Assembly (NCBI RefSeq): GCF_003287975.1
Contig: NZ_QMKQ01000016.1
Location: forward strand, 1-64,000
Reading direction: 5' to 3'
Length of the DNA stretch: 64,000 nt
From: Arthrobacter sp. AQ5-05
GTDB taxonomy: Bacteria; Actinomycetota; Actinomycetes; Actinomycetales; Micrococcaceae
Part shown: piece by piece, positions 27,025 to 34,827 of the stretch
Layout of the letters: the number at the start of each line of letters is the position of its first letter
How positions within the stretch are numbered: position 1 is the first letter of the stretch
Notes under the pieces: generated by a model
Seen by the model: the letters and a program-made list of their open reading frames with translations, nothing else
Told to the model about the DNA's origin: nothing
The model's database searches: none
Program-made: the position numbers and the translations under genes

Positions 27025-27702
27025 CTACTTCTTGGCCGGGGGCATCAGCACGGTGTCCACCAGGTAGACGGTTGCGTTGGCGGTCTGCACGCCTCCGCAG
27101 ATCACCGAGGCGCCGTTGACCATGAGCTTGTCGCCGCTGCCGGTGACCTTCACGTCCTGTCCTTCGACGGTCTTGTGAGATCCGGCGATGTCGCTCGGGG
27201 CGATCTGGCCGGGGATCACGTGGTAGGTCAGGATGGTGCTCAGCGTATCGGCGTCGGCGACCACCGCGTTGAGATCTTTTTCCGGGATGGCGGCGAAGGC
27301 CTCGTCAACCGGTGCGAAGACGGTGAACTCGCCGCCGTTGAGGGTGTCAACCAGGTCGACCTTCGGGTTGAGCTTGCCGGACACCGCCGCGGTGAGGGTC
27401 TTGAGCAGCGGGTTGTTCGAGGCCGCAACGGCCACGGGATCCTTCGCCATTCCGGCAACCGAGCCATCGCCGCTCGGGACGGCCTCGGCGTAGGCGGCGC
27501 AACCGGAGCCCACGAGGTTGGCTGCCGGGTCCATGGCCGCGGCCGAGCTGCTCGGGGCCGCCGCGCTGCTGGACGGGGCGGCCGAGGAGGACGGTGCCAT
27601 CGATTCGTTGGCCCCGGTGCCCGCCGAGCAAGCGGTCAGGCCCACGGTGGCAACTGCAATCAGTCCGAGTGCTGCGGCAAACTTGCTGTTCATGCGCTTC
27701 AT
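27025..27702 (-). CDS. fasciclin-domain lipoprotein (MPT83/MPT70-like)
   Basis: Cell-surface lipoprotein of 225 residues. The signal peptide ends in the lipobox LTAC (residues about 22-25), followed by a Ser/Ala/Pro-rich linker. One FAS1 domain (about 65-225) has [46 protein letters not shown] and [17 protein letters not shown] lies seven bases before the ATG. Mycobacterial MPT83 and MPT70, the main SigK targets, have the same architecture. A SigK-type promoter lies about 80 bases upstream. FAS1 domains mediate adhesion, but the role here is unknown. Confidence 0.93.
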   Translation of the reverse strand: MKRMNSKFAAALGLIAVATVGLTACSAGTGANESMAPSSSAAPSSSAAAPSSSAAAMDPAANLVGSGCAAYAEAVPSGDGSVAGMAKDPVAVAASNNPLLKTLTAAVSGKLNPKVDLVDTLNGGEFTVFAPVDEAFAAIPEKDLNAVVADADTLSTILTYHVIPGQIAPSDIAGSHKTVEGQDVKVTGSGDKLMVNGASVICGGVQTANATVYLVDTVLMPPAKK

Positions 27703-27779
27703 GTCATGCTCCTTGCTTGGCGTCGGCCCCTGGGCCTCCGCGCCTTCCCGACCACTGTTGGTTCGGGCTGTCATGGAGC

Positions 27780-27807
27780 ATTCGGTGCCGCGCGGCAAAC
27801 GGATTGG
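27780..27807 (-). promoter_or_regulatory. SigK-type promoter for the fasciclin lipoprotein gene
   Basis: On the minus strand CCAATCC (27807-27801), a 15-base spacer, then CCGAAT (27785-27780). This is identical in both elements and spacing to the site before the molybdoenzyme gene. The predicted transcription start is about 70 bases before the ATG at 27702. Confidence 0.7.
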
Positions 27808-27872
27808 AAACATGTCAAAAAACTTTTTCGCCGGCGCAGGGGGCGCGATCCCGCATGCCGGCGGACATGGAA

Positions 27873-27905
27873 GAAGCGGAGAAGATGTCTGTTCTTCTCC
27901 GCTTC
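27873..27905 (-). terminator. terminator hairpin after the 45-residue basic protein gene
   Basis: A 13-base perfect stem (GAAGCGGAGAAGA / TCTTCTCCGCTTC, 27873-27885 with 27893-27905) with a seven-base loop, 31 bases past the stop of the small gene on the minus strand. Confidence 0.7.
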
Positions 27906-27935
27906 CCTTGAAGATATCTCCAATCATCAAGTTGC

Positions 27936-28073
27936 TCAGTGTTTCTTGATGTGGGTTACCTGCTCGGTGTCCGACTCCGGTGCGTTCTTCGAGCGCTTCT
28001 CCGCGCGTCGCGCCTTGATCGACTTGCCTGCAGGCTTCTTGTGTTCGTGTCTATGTGGTGATTTGTCTGGCAT
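27936..28073 (-). CDS. 45-residue basic protein, conserved actinobacterial type
   Basis: A small Lys/Arg/His-rich protein that starts [18 protein letters not shown], continues with [11 protein letters not shown] and ends THIKKH. Proteins of this kind (MPDKSP start, central IKxKRAxK helix) are widespread in Micrococcaceae and relatives, with unknown function. The composition suggests nucleic-acid or ribosome binding. AGAGG lies seven bases before the ATG at 28073, and a clean hairpin terminator follows the gene. Confidence 0.8.
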   Translation of the reverse strand: MPDKSPHRHEHKKPAGKSIKARRAEKRSKNAPESDTEQVTHIKKH

Positions 28074-28269
28074 CAATTACCTCTCACCCTGGGGCGGGGA
28101 TCGCTTATGACCGATGCTGGTCTCCCAAAAATCACGATACTCCTGGGCCCGCGCGGAAGCCAGCATTTTTTGGAAATGCCCGGGTTCAGGGGCATCGGCC
28201 TTCCAATCCACAGGCCGCTGCCGGGCCGCGCCCTTTACCGCACCGGCATCCGGCCATAGGCTCAGCACT

Positions 28270-29409
28270 ATGCCGGTGATGATGAGAACCATCCAAACAG
28301 CCGTTCCGCCCACCATCCTGTACCAAGACAAGGCCAGGGACGTTTTTGGCGCCCAACCCGGGCTGACCCGGTTGGGCCAACGCCTGATCAACACGTCGTT
28401 TGATTCCGCCCAGATATCCACCCGGCACACCGCAGTCACCGAGTTCACCACCGAGACGGTGGCCGAGAACCCGCTGTTCTTCAATGCGGATTCCGGGCTC
28501 CTGCTCAGCCCCAGCACCAAGGAACGCAACGAGGTCTTTGTGGCCACCGTCCCGGGGCTTTACATCGAGTCGGCGCAAAAGGCCCTCGAGGCCTGCCCCG
28601 ACCTCGGCCCGGAGGATGTCACCCACGTGATCACGGTGTCCTGCACCGGCTTCTACAACCCCGGACCCGACTACCAACTGGTCAGGGCGCTGGGACTGAG
28701 TCCCTCCACGCAGCGCTACCACCTGGGATTCATGGGCTGCTACGCCGCGTTCCCGGCACTGCGTGCGGCCAAGAGCTTCTGCGAGGCGGACCCGGACTCC
28801 GTGGTGCTGGTGGTCTGCGCCGAGTTGTGCTCGATCCACGTGCGCAGTTCCAACGACCCGGACACCATCATGGGCTCGGCACTCTTCGCCGACGGGGCCG
28901 CCGCGGCCATCGTCACGGCCCGCCCACATGCCGGGCCGGGCCTGCGGCTGGATCACTTCGAGACCGTGTTGACCCCGGTGGGCGAGGAGGCCATGGCCTG
29001 GAACATCGGCGACGAGGGCTTTGAAATGGTCCTGGGGACCTACGTCCCGCACATCATCGACGACCACATAATTGGCGCCCTTCAGCCGTTGCTGGCCCTC
29101 GACGATTCGGTGGGCCCCGACTATGCGGACATCGAGCACTGGGGCATCCATCCCGGGGGCCGGGCAATCCTTGACCGCGTGCAAAAGCGCCTCGAGCTGG
29201 GCGACGAGCAGTTGATGCCGGCCCGACGGGTGCTGAACGACTACGGGAACATGTCCAGCGCCACGGTGATGTTCGTGCTCAAGGACATCATGGACGAGAA
29301 CCTCTCCAAGGACTCGGCATCCGGCCAGCGCGTCTGCTCCATGGCCTTCGGCCCGGGGCTCACTGTCGAGACCGCGTTGATGACCCTTGACACCGGGCAG
29401 CGGGGCTAG
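28270..29409 (+). CDS. type III polyketide synthase (chalcone synthase-like)
   Basis: Condensing enzyme of 379 residues that extends an acyl-CoA starter with malonyl units. The catalytic triad is in place: Cys125 in ITVSCTGFYNPG, His294 in EHWGIHPGG and Asn327 in DYGNMSSAT. Also seen are LGFMGCYAAFPALRAA and the C-terminal SMAFGPGLTVE. Three ATGs (28270, 28279, 28282) could start it. The gene heads a three-gene operon with a methyltransferase and an FAD hydroxylase. This is the composition of the Streptomyces srsABC phenolic-lipid operon, so an alkylresorcinol-derived quinone is a sensible product guess. Confidence 0.93.
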   Translation: MPVMMRTIQTAVPPTILYQDKARDVFGAQPGLTRLGQRLINTSFDSAQISTRHTAVTEFTTETVAENPLFFNADSGLLLSPSTKERNEVFVATVPGLYIESAQKALEACPDLGPEDVTHVITVSCTGFYNPGPDYQLVRALGLSPSTQRYHLGFMGCYAAFPALRAAKSFCEADPDSVVLVVCAELCSIHVRSSNDPDTIMGSALFADGAAAAIVTARPHAGPGLRLDHFETVLTPVGEEAMAWNIGDEGFEMVLGTYVPHIIDDHIIGALQPLLALDDSVGPDYADIEHWGIHPGGRAILDRVQKRLELGDEQLMPARRVLNDYGNMSSATVMFVLKDIMDENLSKDSASGQRVCSMAFGPGLTVETALMTLDTGQRG

Positions 29410-29418
29410 GCCGCGCAC

Positions 29419-30129
29419 ATGCAACGGGACATCGCGGCCACCGAGGAAATGGAGCGCCCCGACGCCGATCCCGTCCTGCTCGAGCGCACCTATGCCCAGT
29501 TCCGGCTGGTGAACCGCGCCGTTTCCGGGTGGCGCGGCGTCTACGTGCGCCTGGTCCGCCCGCAGCTGCCACGCGGCAAGACAGGCACGATCCTGGACAT
29601 CGGGTGCGGTGGCGGAGACGTTGCCCTGGCGCTGCTGCGCTGGGCCAGGGCCGACGGCTACGACGTCAAGGTGCTGGGCATCGACCCCGATGCCCGCGCC
29701 CACGATTTTTCCAGCCGAGCCGCGGCCTCCGCCGGGCTCGGGGAACCGGGGATCGAATTCAGGCGCGCCATGAGCGCGGAGTTGGTGGCCGAAGGCGCAC
29801 GCTTCGACGTGGTTGTGTCCAACCATGTGCTGCACCATCTCGATCCCCCGCAGCTGGCCGGTGTCCTGGCCGACAGCCAGGGCCTCGCCCGGGGCCTGGC
29901 GATCCACAGCGACATCCGGCGCCGGCGCAGCGCTCTGTTCCTGTTCGGGCTGGCCACCGTGCCGCTGGCGGGTTCCTCCTACATCAGGCGCGACGGGCTG
30001 ACCTCCATCCGGCGAAGCTACACCCCGAACGAGCTTTCGCGCGTGCTGCCGCCCGGTTGGCAGGCGCACTCCCAGGGCCCGTACCGGAATCTGGCAATCT
30101 GGCACGCCGAGGCACGGATGGCACCATGA
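29419..30129 (+). CDS. class I SAM methyltransferase of the type III PKS operon
   Basis: A 236-residue methyltransferase. The SAM-binding motif I is ILDIGCGGGDVALALL, motif II VLGIDPDA and the post-II region FDVVVSNHVLHHLDP. The C-terminal part (SDIRRRRSALFLFG, then DGLTSIRRSYTPNELSRVL) resembles enzymes that methylate phenolic rings or hydroxyls. It starts nine bases after the polyketide synthase stop, and its stop overlaps the next gene as ATGA. It would methylate the polyketide product, as SrsB does in Streptomyces. Confidence 0.9.
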   Translation: MQRDIAATEEMERPDADPVLLERTYAQFRLVNRAVSGWRGVYVRLVRPQLPRGKTGTILDIGCGGGDVALALLRWARADGYDVKVLGIDPDARAHDFSSRAAASAGLGEPGIEFRRAMSAELVAEGARFDVVVSNHVLHHLDPPQLAGVLADSQGLARGLAIHSDIRRRRSALFLFGLATVPLAGSSYIRRDGLTSIRRSYTPNELSRVLPPGWQAHSQGPYRNLAIWHAEARMAP

Positions 30130-31280
30130 TCGATGTGGCCATCGTCGGCGGCGGGCCCAGCGGTCTGGCCCTGGCCATCCTGCTGCTGGAATCCGGACAC
30201 CGGGTGAAGGTGCTCGAATCCCGGACGGCCATCGGCGAGCACTCCCGGGCCATCGGCATCCATCCCCCGGGCCTGGCGGTGCTTGACCGACTGGGGGTCG
30301 GTGCCGGTGCGGCGGCACGCGGGGTGGCGATCGGGCACGGGGTGGGCATCTCGCGCGGCCGGATCGTGGCCGAGCTGTCCTTCGGGTCCATCGGCGCGGA
30401 GCACCGCTTTGTGCTCTCGCTGCCGCAAAACGACACCGTTGCGCTGCTGCGGGCGCGGCTGCGCTCGCTGGATCCCGAGGCGCTGGCAACCGGAACAGAG
30501 TTCACTTCCCATGAGGCACACGACGGGCAGCTGCTCACGCACACGCGGGACACCGGCGGGAACCGGGGCACCGTGCGGTGCCGCTTCCTTGTCGGGGCAG
30601 ACGGCACGCGCTCGGATGTGCGCAGGGTTTCCGGGGTGCCGTTTTCCGGCCGTCGGCTGCCGGACACCTACCTGATGGGCGATTTCCCCGAAAGCACGGG
30701 TTTCGGGTCGATTGCGGCGTTGTTCCTGCACGAGCACGGGATCACCGAGTCCTTTCCACTGCCCGGGAACAAGCGGCGCTGGGTGTGCTGGATCCGGGAT
30801 TCCGAGACCGCATCGCTGCCCGAGCTCATCATTCGGCGGACCGGGCACACGGTGGATGGGGATCGGAACTCGATGCTCAGCCGGTTCAAGACCGCAAACC
30901 TGGCGGTTCACTCCATGAATCCCGGGAACGTTCTGCTCATCGGGGACGCCGCCCACGAGGTCAGCCCCATTGGGGGGCAGGGCATGACCCTTGGCCTGCT
31001 TGATGCCGCCGGGCTCGCAGGGATCCTGGATGCCGCGTTGGGCGGGCGGATATCCGGGACCGGCCTGCTGGAGGAATTGGATGCCTTCTCCCGGCTCCGG
31101 TTGGCCGCGGCCCGCCGCGCAGCGCTGCAGGCACACGTGAACATGGCGTTGGGCAGGCCGTTGTGGCGTCCGGCAACGGGTGTGCGCGATGCCCTGGCCC
31201 GGGCTTCGTTTGCCTCGGACAGGTTTTCCGCCGCGGTCGCGTCCACCTTCACGATGACCCGCGGCCGGGGCGGTCGGTAA
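30126..31280 (+). CDS. FAD-dependent aromatic hydroxylase of the type III PKS operon
   Basis: Group A flavoprotein monooxygenase of 384 residues (UbiH/PHBH type). FAD motifs are in order: GGGPSGLALAILLLESGH near the N-terminus, the DG motif in LVGADGTRSDVRRVSG at about 155, and VLLIGDAAHEVSPIGGQGMTLGLLDA at about 265-295. The start overlaps the methyltransferase stop. It would hydroxylate the methylated resorcinol, which can then oxidise to a quinone (the SrsC role). Confidence 0.92.
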   Translation: MIDVAIVGGGPSGLALAILLLESGHRVKVLESRTAIGEHSRAIGIHPPGLAVLDRLGVGAGAAARGVAIGHGVGISRGRIVAELSFGSIGAEHRFVLSLPQNDTVALLRARLRSLDPEALATGTEFTSHEAHDGQLLTHTRDTGGNRGTVRCRFLVGADGTRSDVRRVSGVPFSGRRLPDTYLMGDFPESTGFGSIAALFLHEHGITESFPLPGNKRRWVCWIRDSETASLPELIIRRTGHTVDGDRNSMLSRFKTANLAVHSMNPGNVLLIGDAAHEVSPIGGQGMTLGLLDAAGLAGILDAALGGRISGTGLLEELDAFSRLRLAAARRAALQAHVNMALGRPLWRPATGVRDALARASFASDRFSAAVASTFTMTRGRGGR

Positions 31281-31488
31281 CCAGTGCTCCGGTACGCCGG
31301 CTGAAAAGATGGCAGGGAAGACGACGGTTTCCGCGGTCGGCCATGGCCAGGGGAAAGTCGGACGTTGTGGACAAGTCCCGTGGTCCGGGAGGCGTTTTCT
31401 ATCCACACAGCGGAATATTTTGGGTAGCTTGGAGGGATGGGGGTTTCCGGATACGGAAAAGCCCGAGCGCCGAACCGAGGAGGGGTCC

Positions 31489-32448
31489 ATGCAGGCACCA
31501 CGCCCCAGGCCTCCTGCCACGCGGTTCATCCCTGCCGTCCAAGCGGTCACCGAACGTTCCGGGGTCACCGTCGAGGTGGTGCCCCACAACCAGAACCTCT
31601 TCTGGGCCGTCGTGCGGACCCAGGCCATCGAGGTGGTTGGCCAGCGGTGCGGGGTGCTTCCCGTCCACGAATCCGGGCACAAGCTCGGTGTGCTCATGGC
31701 GCACATCGACAAGGCCATTCGTGCGGTGCGTTGCAACGCGGCGGAGTCCGTCTTTTGCGACAATGTCCTGCTCGAGGGACACCTGAGGTTGCCCGAGGCG
31801 CTGGCCCGGATGGGCTTCGAGGTCTCCGAGCGATTCCGTCCACTGGTTGGAGCCCGCGCCGCCACCGCCCTGCTGCGCGAACGCATCGACGACTTCCATT
31901 CCGAACTGACGATCACCACCGACGCCTCGCGCAGTTGGCACAGCCCGTTGATGGGCCACGGCTGGATCCTTGACTACGGGAGGGGCTCGTCGCCAACGAT
32001 CAATGCCTATGCGGCCACCGGCAAGGAAATACTGCAAGGCGAATTGAACTCGATCCACTATGCCCTGCTGGATGCCAGCAGGTACCGCGAGGATCTGTTC
32101 GCCGGACGGGTTCGTTTCCACATCCGCTCCGATTCCCTCATGGCCATCGACCTGCTCAACAATCCGGCCAGCCACGCCCGCAGCAGGTCGCAGGCGGCAC
32201 GGTCCATCGTGCACAAGATCCATGAGCGGCTATCCCGGTCCGAGGTACGGTACAGCTGGGTCAAGGCGCACTCGGGCGATCCCATGAACGAGCTGGCCGA
32301 CAGGTTGGCGCTGGTGGCCAGGCGTTGCTACGCGGCTGACATCACCTCCGGCGAACGCCAGCGCTTGATGCTGCAAATCGCTGCAGAGGGCGTGGACCTG
32401 GGCAAGGTGCTGCCCTTGCGCACCGGCCGCTACTTCCAGGTCCAATAG
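31489..32448 (+). CDS. RNase H-like domain protein
   Basis: A 319-residue protein in two parts. The N-terminal 130 residues (VQAVTERSGVTVEVVPHNQNLFWAVV) have no family I can name. From about 135 an RNase HI fold follows: the first carboxylate in ITTDASRSWHSP, Glu in ILQGELNSIHYALLDA, Asp in HIRSDSLMAIDLL, then YSWVKAHSGDPMNELADRLA with the terminal Asp and the His loop. All four catalytic acids are therefore present. The ATG at 31489 sits behind a very strong GAGGAGGGG, which decides the start. It would cleave RNA of RNA-DNA hybrids. Confidence 0.8.
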   Translation: MQAPRPRPPATRFIPAVQAVTERSGVTVEVVPHNQNLFWAVVRTQAIEVVGQRCGVLPVHESGHKLGVLMAHIDKAIRAVRCNAAESVFCDNVLLEGHLRLPEALARMGFEVSERFRPLVGARAATALLRERIDDFHSELTITTDASRSWHSPLMGHGWILDYGRGSSPTINAYAATGKEILQGELNSIHYALLDASRYREDLFAGRVRFHIRSDSLMAIDLLNNPASHARSRSQAARSIVHKIHERLSRSEVRYSWVKAHSGDPMNELADRLALVARRCYAADITSGERQRLMLQIAAEGVDLGKVLPLRTGRYFQVQ

Positions 32449-32530
32449 CCTTCATTCCATCCATGGTCCCCGGCGGCTTCACAGTGGCGGGGGCGGCGCG
32501 TTTGCGGGGGCCGCCACCCCATCCATTTTG

Positions 32531-32546
32531 ATACCCCTAGGGGTAT
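32531..32546. promoter_or_regulatory. CsoR/CstR-type operator, perfect palindrome
   Basis: ATACCCCTAGGGGTAT is a perfect 16-base palindrome with the arms ATACCC/GGGTAT and four-base spacer expected of CsoR-family operators. It lies 66 bases upstream of the small Cys-rich gene and is the second copy of this architecture in the window (the first is at 15557). Confidence 0.8.
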
Positions 32547-32611
32547 GTGGAATCCTTGGTTCGGGCGTCATCCAGTCGGCCTTCGCCTTGGACTTCCCCT
32601 GGAGAACGAAT

Positions 32612-32785
32612 ATGTGTCGAGCAGTCACCTGCCGCAAATGCTCAAAGACCACCTGGGCCGGCTGTGGACAACACGTCCAGCAGGTCATGAAACACGTGCC
32701 GCGCACCGAACGGTGCAGCTGCGACCCGAACGCACCCAAGGAGAAGACGGGCGGCTGGCTCCGCCGGCTTTTCTCGGCCAGGTAG
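32612..32785 (+). CDS. 57-residue Cys-rich protein behind a CsoR-type operator
   Basis: A small protein that opens MCRAVTCRKCSKTTWAGCGQ, with four cysteines in the first 18 residues and a fifth and sixth further on (RCSCDPN). It ends in a basic GWLRRLFSAR. Proteins with the pattern MCRxVTCxxCxKTTWAGCGxHV are common in actinobacteria and have no assigned function. The spacing suggests a metal or sulfane-binding knuckle. GGAGA lies seven bases before the ATG. The operator upstream suggests induction by copper or persulfide. Confidence 0.8.
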   Translation: MCRAVTCRKCSKTTWAGCGQHVQQVMKHVPRTERCSCDPNAPKEKTGGWLRRLFSAR

Positions 32786-32810
32786 TCCCGGCCCTACGGC
32801 GAGATGAAAC

Positions 32811-32847
32811 GAATTTGCCGCCCCTGCAAGTGCACGGCGGCAAATTC
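32811..32847. terminator. bidirectional terminator hairpin
   Basis: A perfect 12-base stem (GAATTTGCCGCC / GGCGGCAAATTC, 32811-32822 with 32836-32847) between two convergent genes. AAATTC/GAATTT ends give T-runs on both strands. Confidence 0.75.
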
Positions 32848-32888
32848 ACGTTCGTCCCGGATGCCCGAACGGCGATTGGGTAAGGGTG

Positions 32889-33869
32889 CTACCGCCAACG
32901 CAATCGGGTGTCGGAGCTGCTGGTCTTGCAGGTGTAGCTCTTGCCGTTCTTCTTGCCAATGCCCTTGGCGCCCTTGTCGGCCTTCGCGCAGTAGGCGCCG
33001 GGCGACACCTGCTTGGACTTGGCCACGCTGGTTGGCTGCTTTCTGGTCGGTGCCGCTGCGTGCTTCGGGGCGGCGGCCGGAGCCTTGGCCGCAACCACCT
33101 TGATCGGTGCCACCGTTGCGGCTTTTTGCTTCGGGCAGGAGTTGAGAACGCGCTTCATGGCGTCCTTCTCCGCAGCGGTCACCGAAAGCGCATACTTTTT
33201 CTTTACGCTGACCTGGGTGGCCACGTACTGGCAGCGGAAAGGCTTGTGGGTCGGCAACCATTCGGCGGCATTGGCATCGCCCTTGGACCGGTTCGCAGAA
33301 GCCTGCGAAGCCATCAGGTTCAACGGGTCGTTGGCGACAGCCAGCCGCTGGTCCTGGGACAGTTTCTGGCCCCCGGAAATCCAGACGTTCTTCAACGCAA
33401 CCACGTGGTCGATGTCAACGGATCCGCTGTTCACCTTCCACTTGATCGTGGTTCCGGTGTAGGAGTCGGCCAGGACGCCCGAGGCCAGCTGACACTTCCT
33501 CGCGTCCTTGTATTTCACCTTCGACAGGTCTCGCTTGAGGGTGTCCTGGCGCTCGTCGCACTTGTTTTTGTTGAAGTCTTTCCAGCCGTTCCCGAACCTC
33601 TTGTTCCGGTCATACCCGGTGGCCGGCGCCTTGCCCTTGACCGGCAAGGCATTCAGGACGGTCATCGCGGCAGGGCCATCGAGCCTGGCCCCCGGGAGGA
33701 CCTTCGCCACCCCGGCCGGTGCCTTGGGCGTGGCCTTCGCGGCGGGGACACGGACGGATGCCGAGGCACCGGCCTCCGGCGGTGCAGAACCGTCCATGGC
33801 GGCGGGGTCCACGACCAAGGATCCGGTCAGGATCAACACGGTGAGAATGAAGGAAATCAGGTGTTTCAA
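32889..33869 (-). CDS. secreted HNH nuclease, GmrSD C-terminal-like (DUF1524)
   Basis: A 326-residue exported protein with a signal peptide (HLISFILTVLILTGSLVV). Residues about 85-230 form a DUF1524/HNH nuclease domain: GYDRNKRFGNGWKDFNKN, SGSVDIDHVVALKNVWISGG with the catalytic DH, and MASQASANRSKGDANAAEWLP. A Lys/Ala-rich linker and a small C-terminal module with two cysteines (GAYCAKADKGAKGIG, SYTCKTS, ending RLRWR) follow. Secreted forms are common in actinobacteria and probably degrade extracellular DNA. It is followed on the chromosome by a second exported Lys-rich protein with a sunset domain. Confidence 0.88.
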   Translation of the reverse strand: MKHLISFILTVLILTGSLVVDPAAMDGSAPPEAGASASVRVPAAKATPKAPAGVAKVLPGARLDGPAAMTVLNALPVKGKAPATGYDRNKRFGNGWKDFNKNKCDERQDTLKRDLSKVKYKDARKCQLASGVLADSYTGTTIKWKVNSGSVDIDHVVALKNVWISGGQKLSQDQRLAVANDPLNLMASQASANRSKGDANAAEWLPTHKPFRCQYVATQVSVKKKYALSVTAAEKDAMKRVLNSCPKQKAATVAPIKVVAAKAPAAAPKHAAAPTRKQPTSVAKSKQVSPGAYCAKADKGAKGIGKKNGKSYTCKTSSSDTRLRWR

Positions 33870-33924
33870 ATCGCTCTTTCAAGATGACTCAACGAGGCAC
33901 AACGCCAAAGGTACAGGTAAACAC

Positions 33925-33955
33925 CCGTGGCCCACAGTTTGACTGCGGGCCACGG
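33925..33955 (-). terminator. terminator-like hairpin after the sunset-domain gene
   Basis: A nine-base perfect stem (CCGTGGCCC / GGGCCACGG, 33925-33933 with 33947-33955) with a 13-base loop, 26 bases past the stop on the minus strand and just upstream of the nuclease gene. Confidence 0.6.
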
Positions 33956-33980
33956 CCGTCATTCGATTGCTGGGACGGCT

Positions 33981-34583
33981 TTAGCGCTTGGAGGCGCGGT
34001 ATCCGGCCTTGCTCGCATCGGAGGTGTTCTTGAAGCACTGCTCCGGAACCGTTCGGTCATAGTACTGGCCACCGCGAACGTGGTATTTCCATTCCTTGTT
34101 GCTGCCGGTCTTGTTGCCCTTGACCGGGAACGCGGCGGGGCAGCTCTTGCCCTTGGGCGCGGCCCACGACTTCTTCGCCGCGGCCTTCTTGACGACCAGG
34201 GTTTGCGTCTTGGAGATGGATTTCTTCTTCTTGCCGAGCTTGTAGTTCACCTTTGTCGTCACCTTGTAGGTGCCGGCCTTCAACTTGACCGAGGTCTTGT
34301 TCTTGGCAACGGTCTTCTTCCCCTGCTTGACGGTCAGCACCTTGGAGGTGATCTTCACGCCCTTGGCCGCCTTGGCCAGCGGCTTGATGGTGGCCTTCGC
34401 CGATCCCTTGACGGTCTTGGTGGGAATCTTCCCGATAGCAACGGCCGGCGCCTTCTTGGCGGCCACGACGCTGATGACACCCTGCGCGGGCGCCACCGGT
34501 GCGGCCGCTGCAACGGCGGCCCCGGAAAACGCGATCGACACCGCCGCGGCAAGGGCAGTGAGCGTGCGAGTGAAAGTCTTCAT
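33981..34583 (-). CDS. secreted Lys-rich protein with C-terminal sunset domain
   Basis: A 200-residue exported protein. The signal peptide (LTALAAAVSIAFSGAAVAAAA) precedes a Lys/Thr/Val-rich repeat-like middle part (TVKGSAKATIKPLAKAAK, KQGKKTVAKNKTSVKLKAG), which looks like an immunoglobulin-type or wall-binding strand region. The C-terminal 50 residues carry the sunset-domain pattern: CPAAFPVKGNK, YHVRGGQYYDRTVPEQCF, then DASKAGYRASKR, with a Cys pair. Sunset domains are often fused to DUF1524 nucleases like the one encoded next, so the two may act together at the cell surface. Confidence 0.8.
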   Translation of the reverse strand: MKTFTRTLTALAAAVSIAFSGAAVAAAAPVAPAQGVISVVAAKKAPAVAIGKIPTKTVKGSAKATIKPLAKAAKGVKITSKVLTVKQGKKTVAKNKTSVKLKAGTYKVTTKVNYKLGKKKKSISKTQTLVVKKAAAKKSWAAPKGKSCPAAFPVKGNKTGSNKEWKYHVRGGQYYDRTVPEQCFKNTSDASKAGYRASKR

Positions 34584-34789
34584 GAATCCCCCATGTTTTC
34601 GGGCGCATCTTCTCCGCGGCCCGCGATCGTAGTACGAGCTTCAATCAAACCATGATGACGCCTAAGAAAGGCGATCGACATGAGGCTGGCTGGTGGCGAC
34701 CGCGAACAGGGACCGCATCTTCAGCGTCCCGCCAAAAGCAGGCATCCGTCCAGCAGTCGGCGCAGGGATCCAAAATGCGTAGATTTCAC

Positions 34790-34811
34790 TATCTTGACGC
34801 ACGTCGAGATA
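34790..34811. promoter_or_regulatory. inverted repeat upstream of kynA, candidate operator
   Basis: TATCTTGAC-GCAC-GTCGAGATA is an inverted repeat with eight of nine arm positions paired. It ends 16 bases before the kynA start and overlaps the likely core promoter. The PaaX-like regulator in the same operon is the obvious candidate to bind it. Confidence 0.55.
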
Positions 34812-34827
34812 CTGATACTCTGTTCCC

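Noticed and set aside
28186-31919. Two long minus-strand frames over the type III PKS operon
   Set aside because: The plus strand carries intact catalytic triads and FAD motifs; the minus frames show none.
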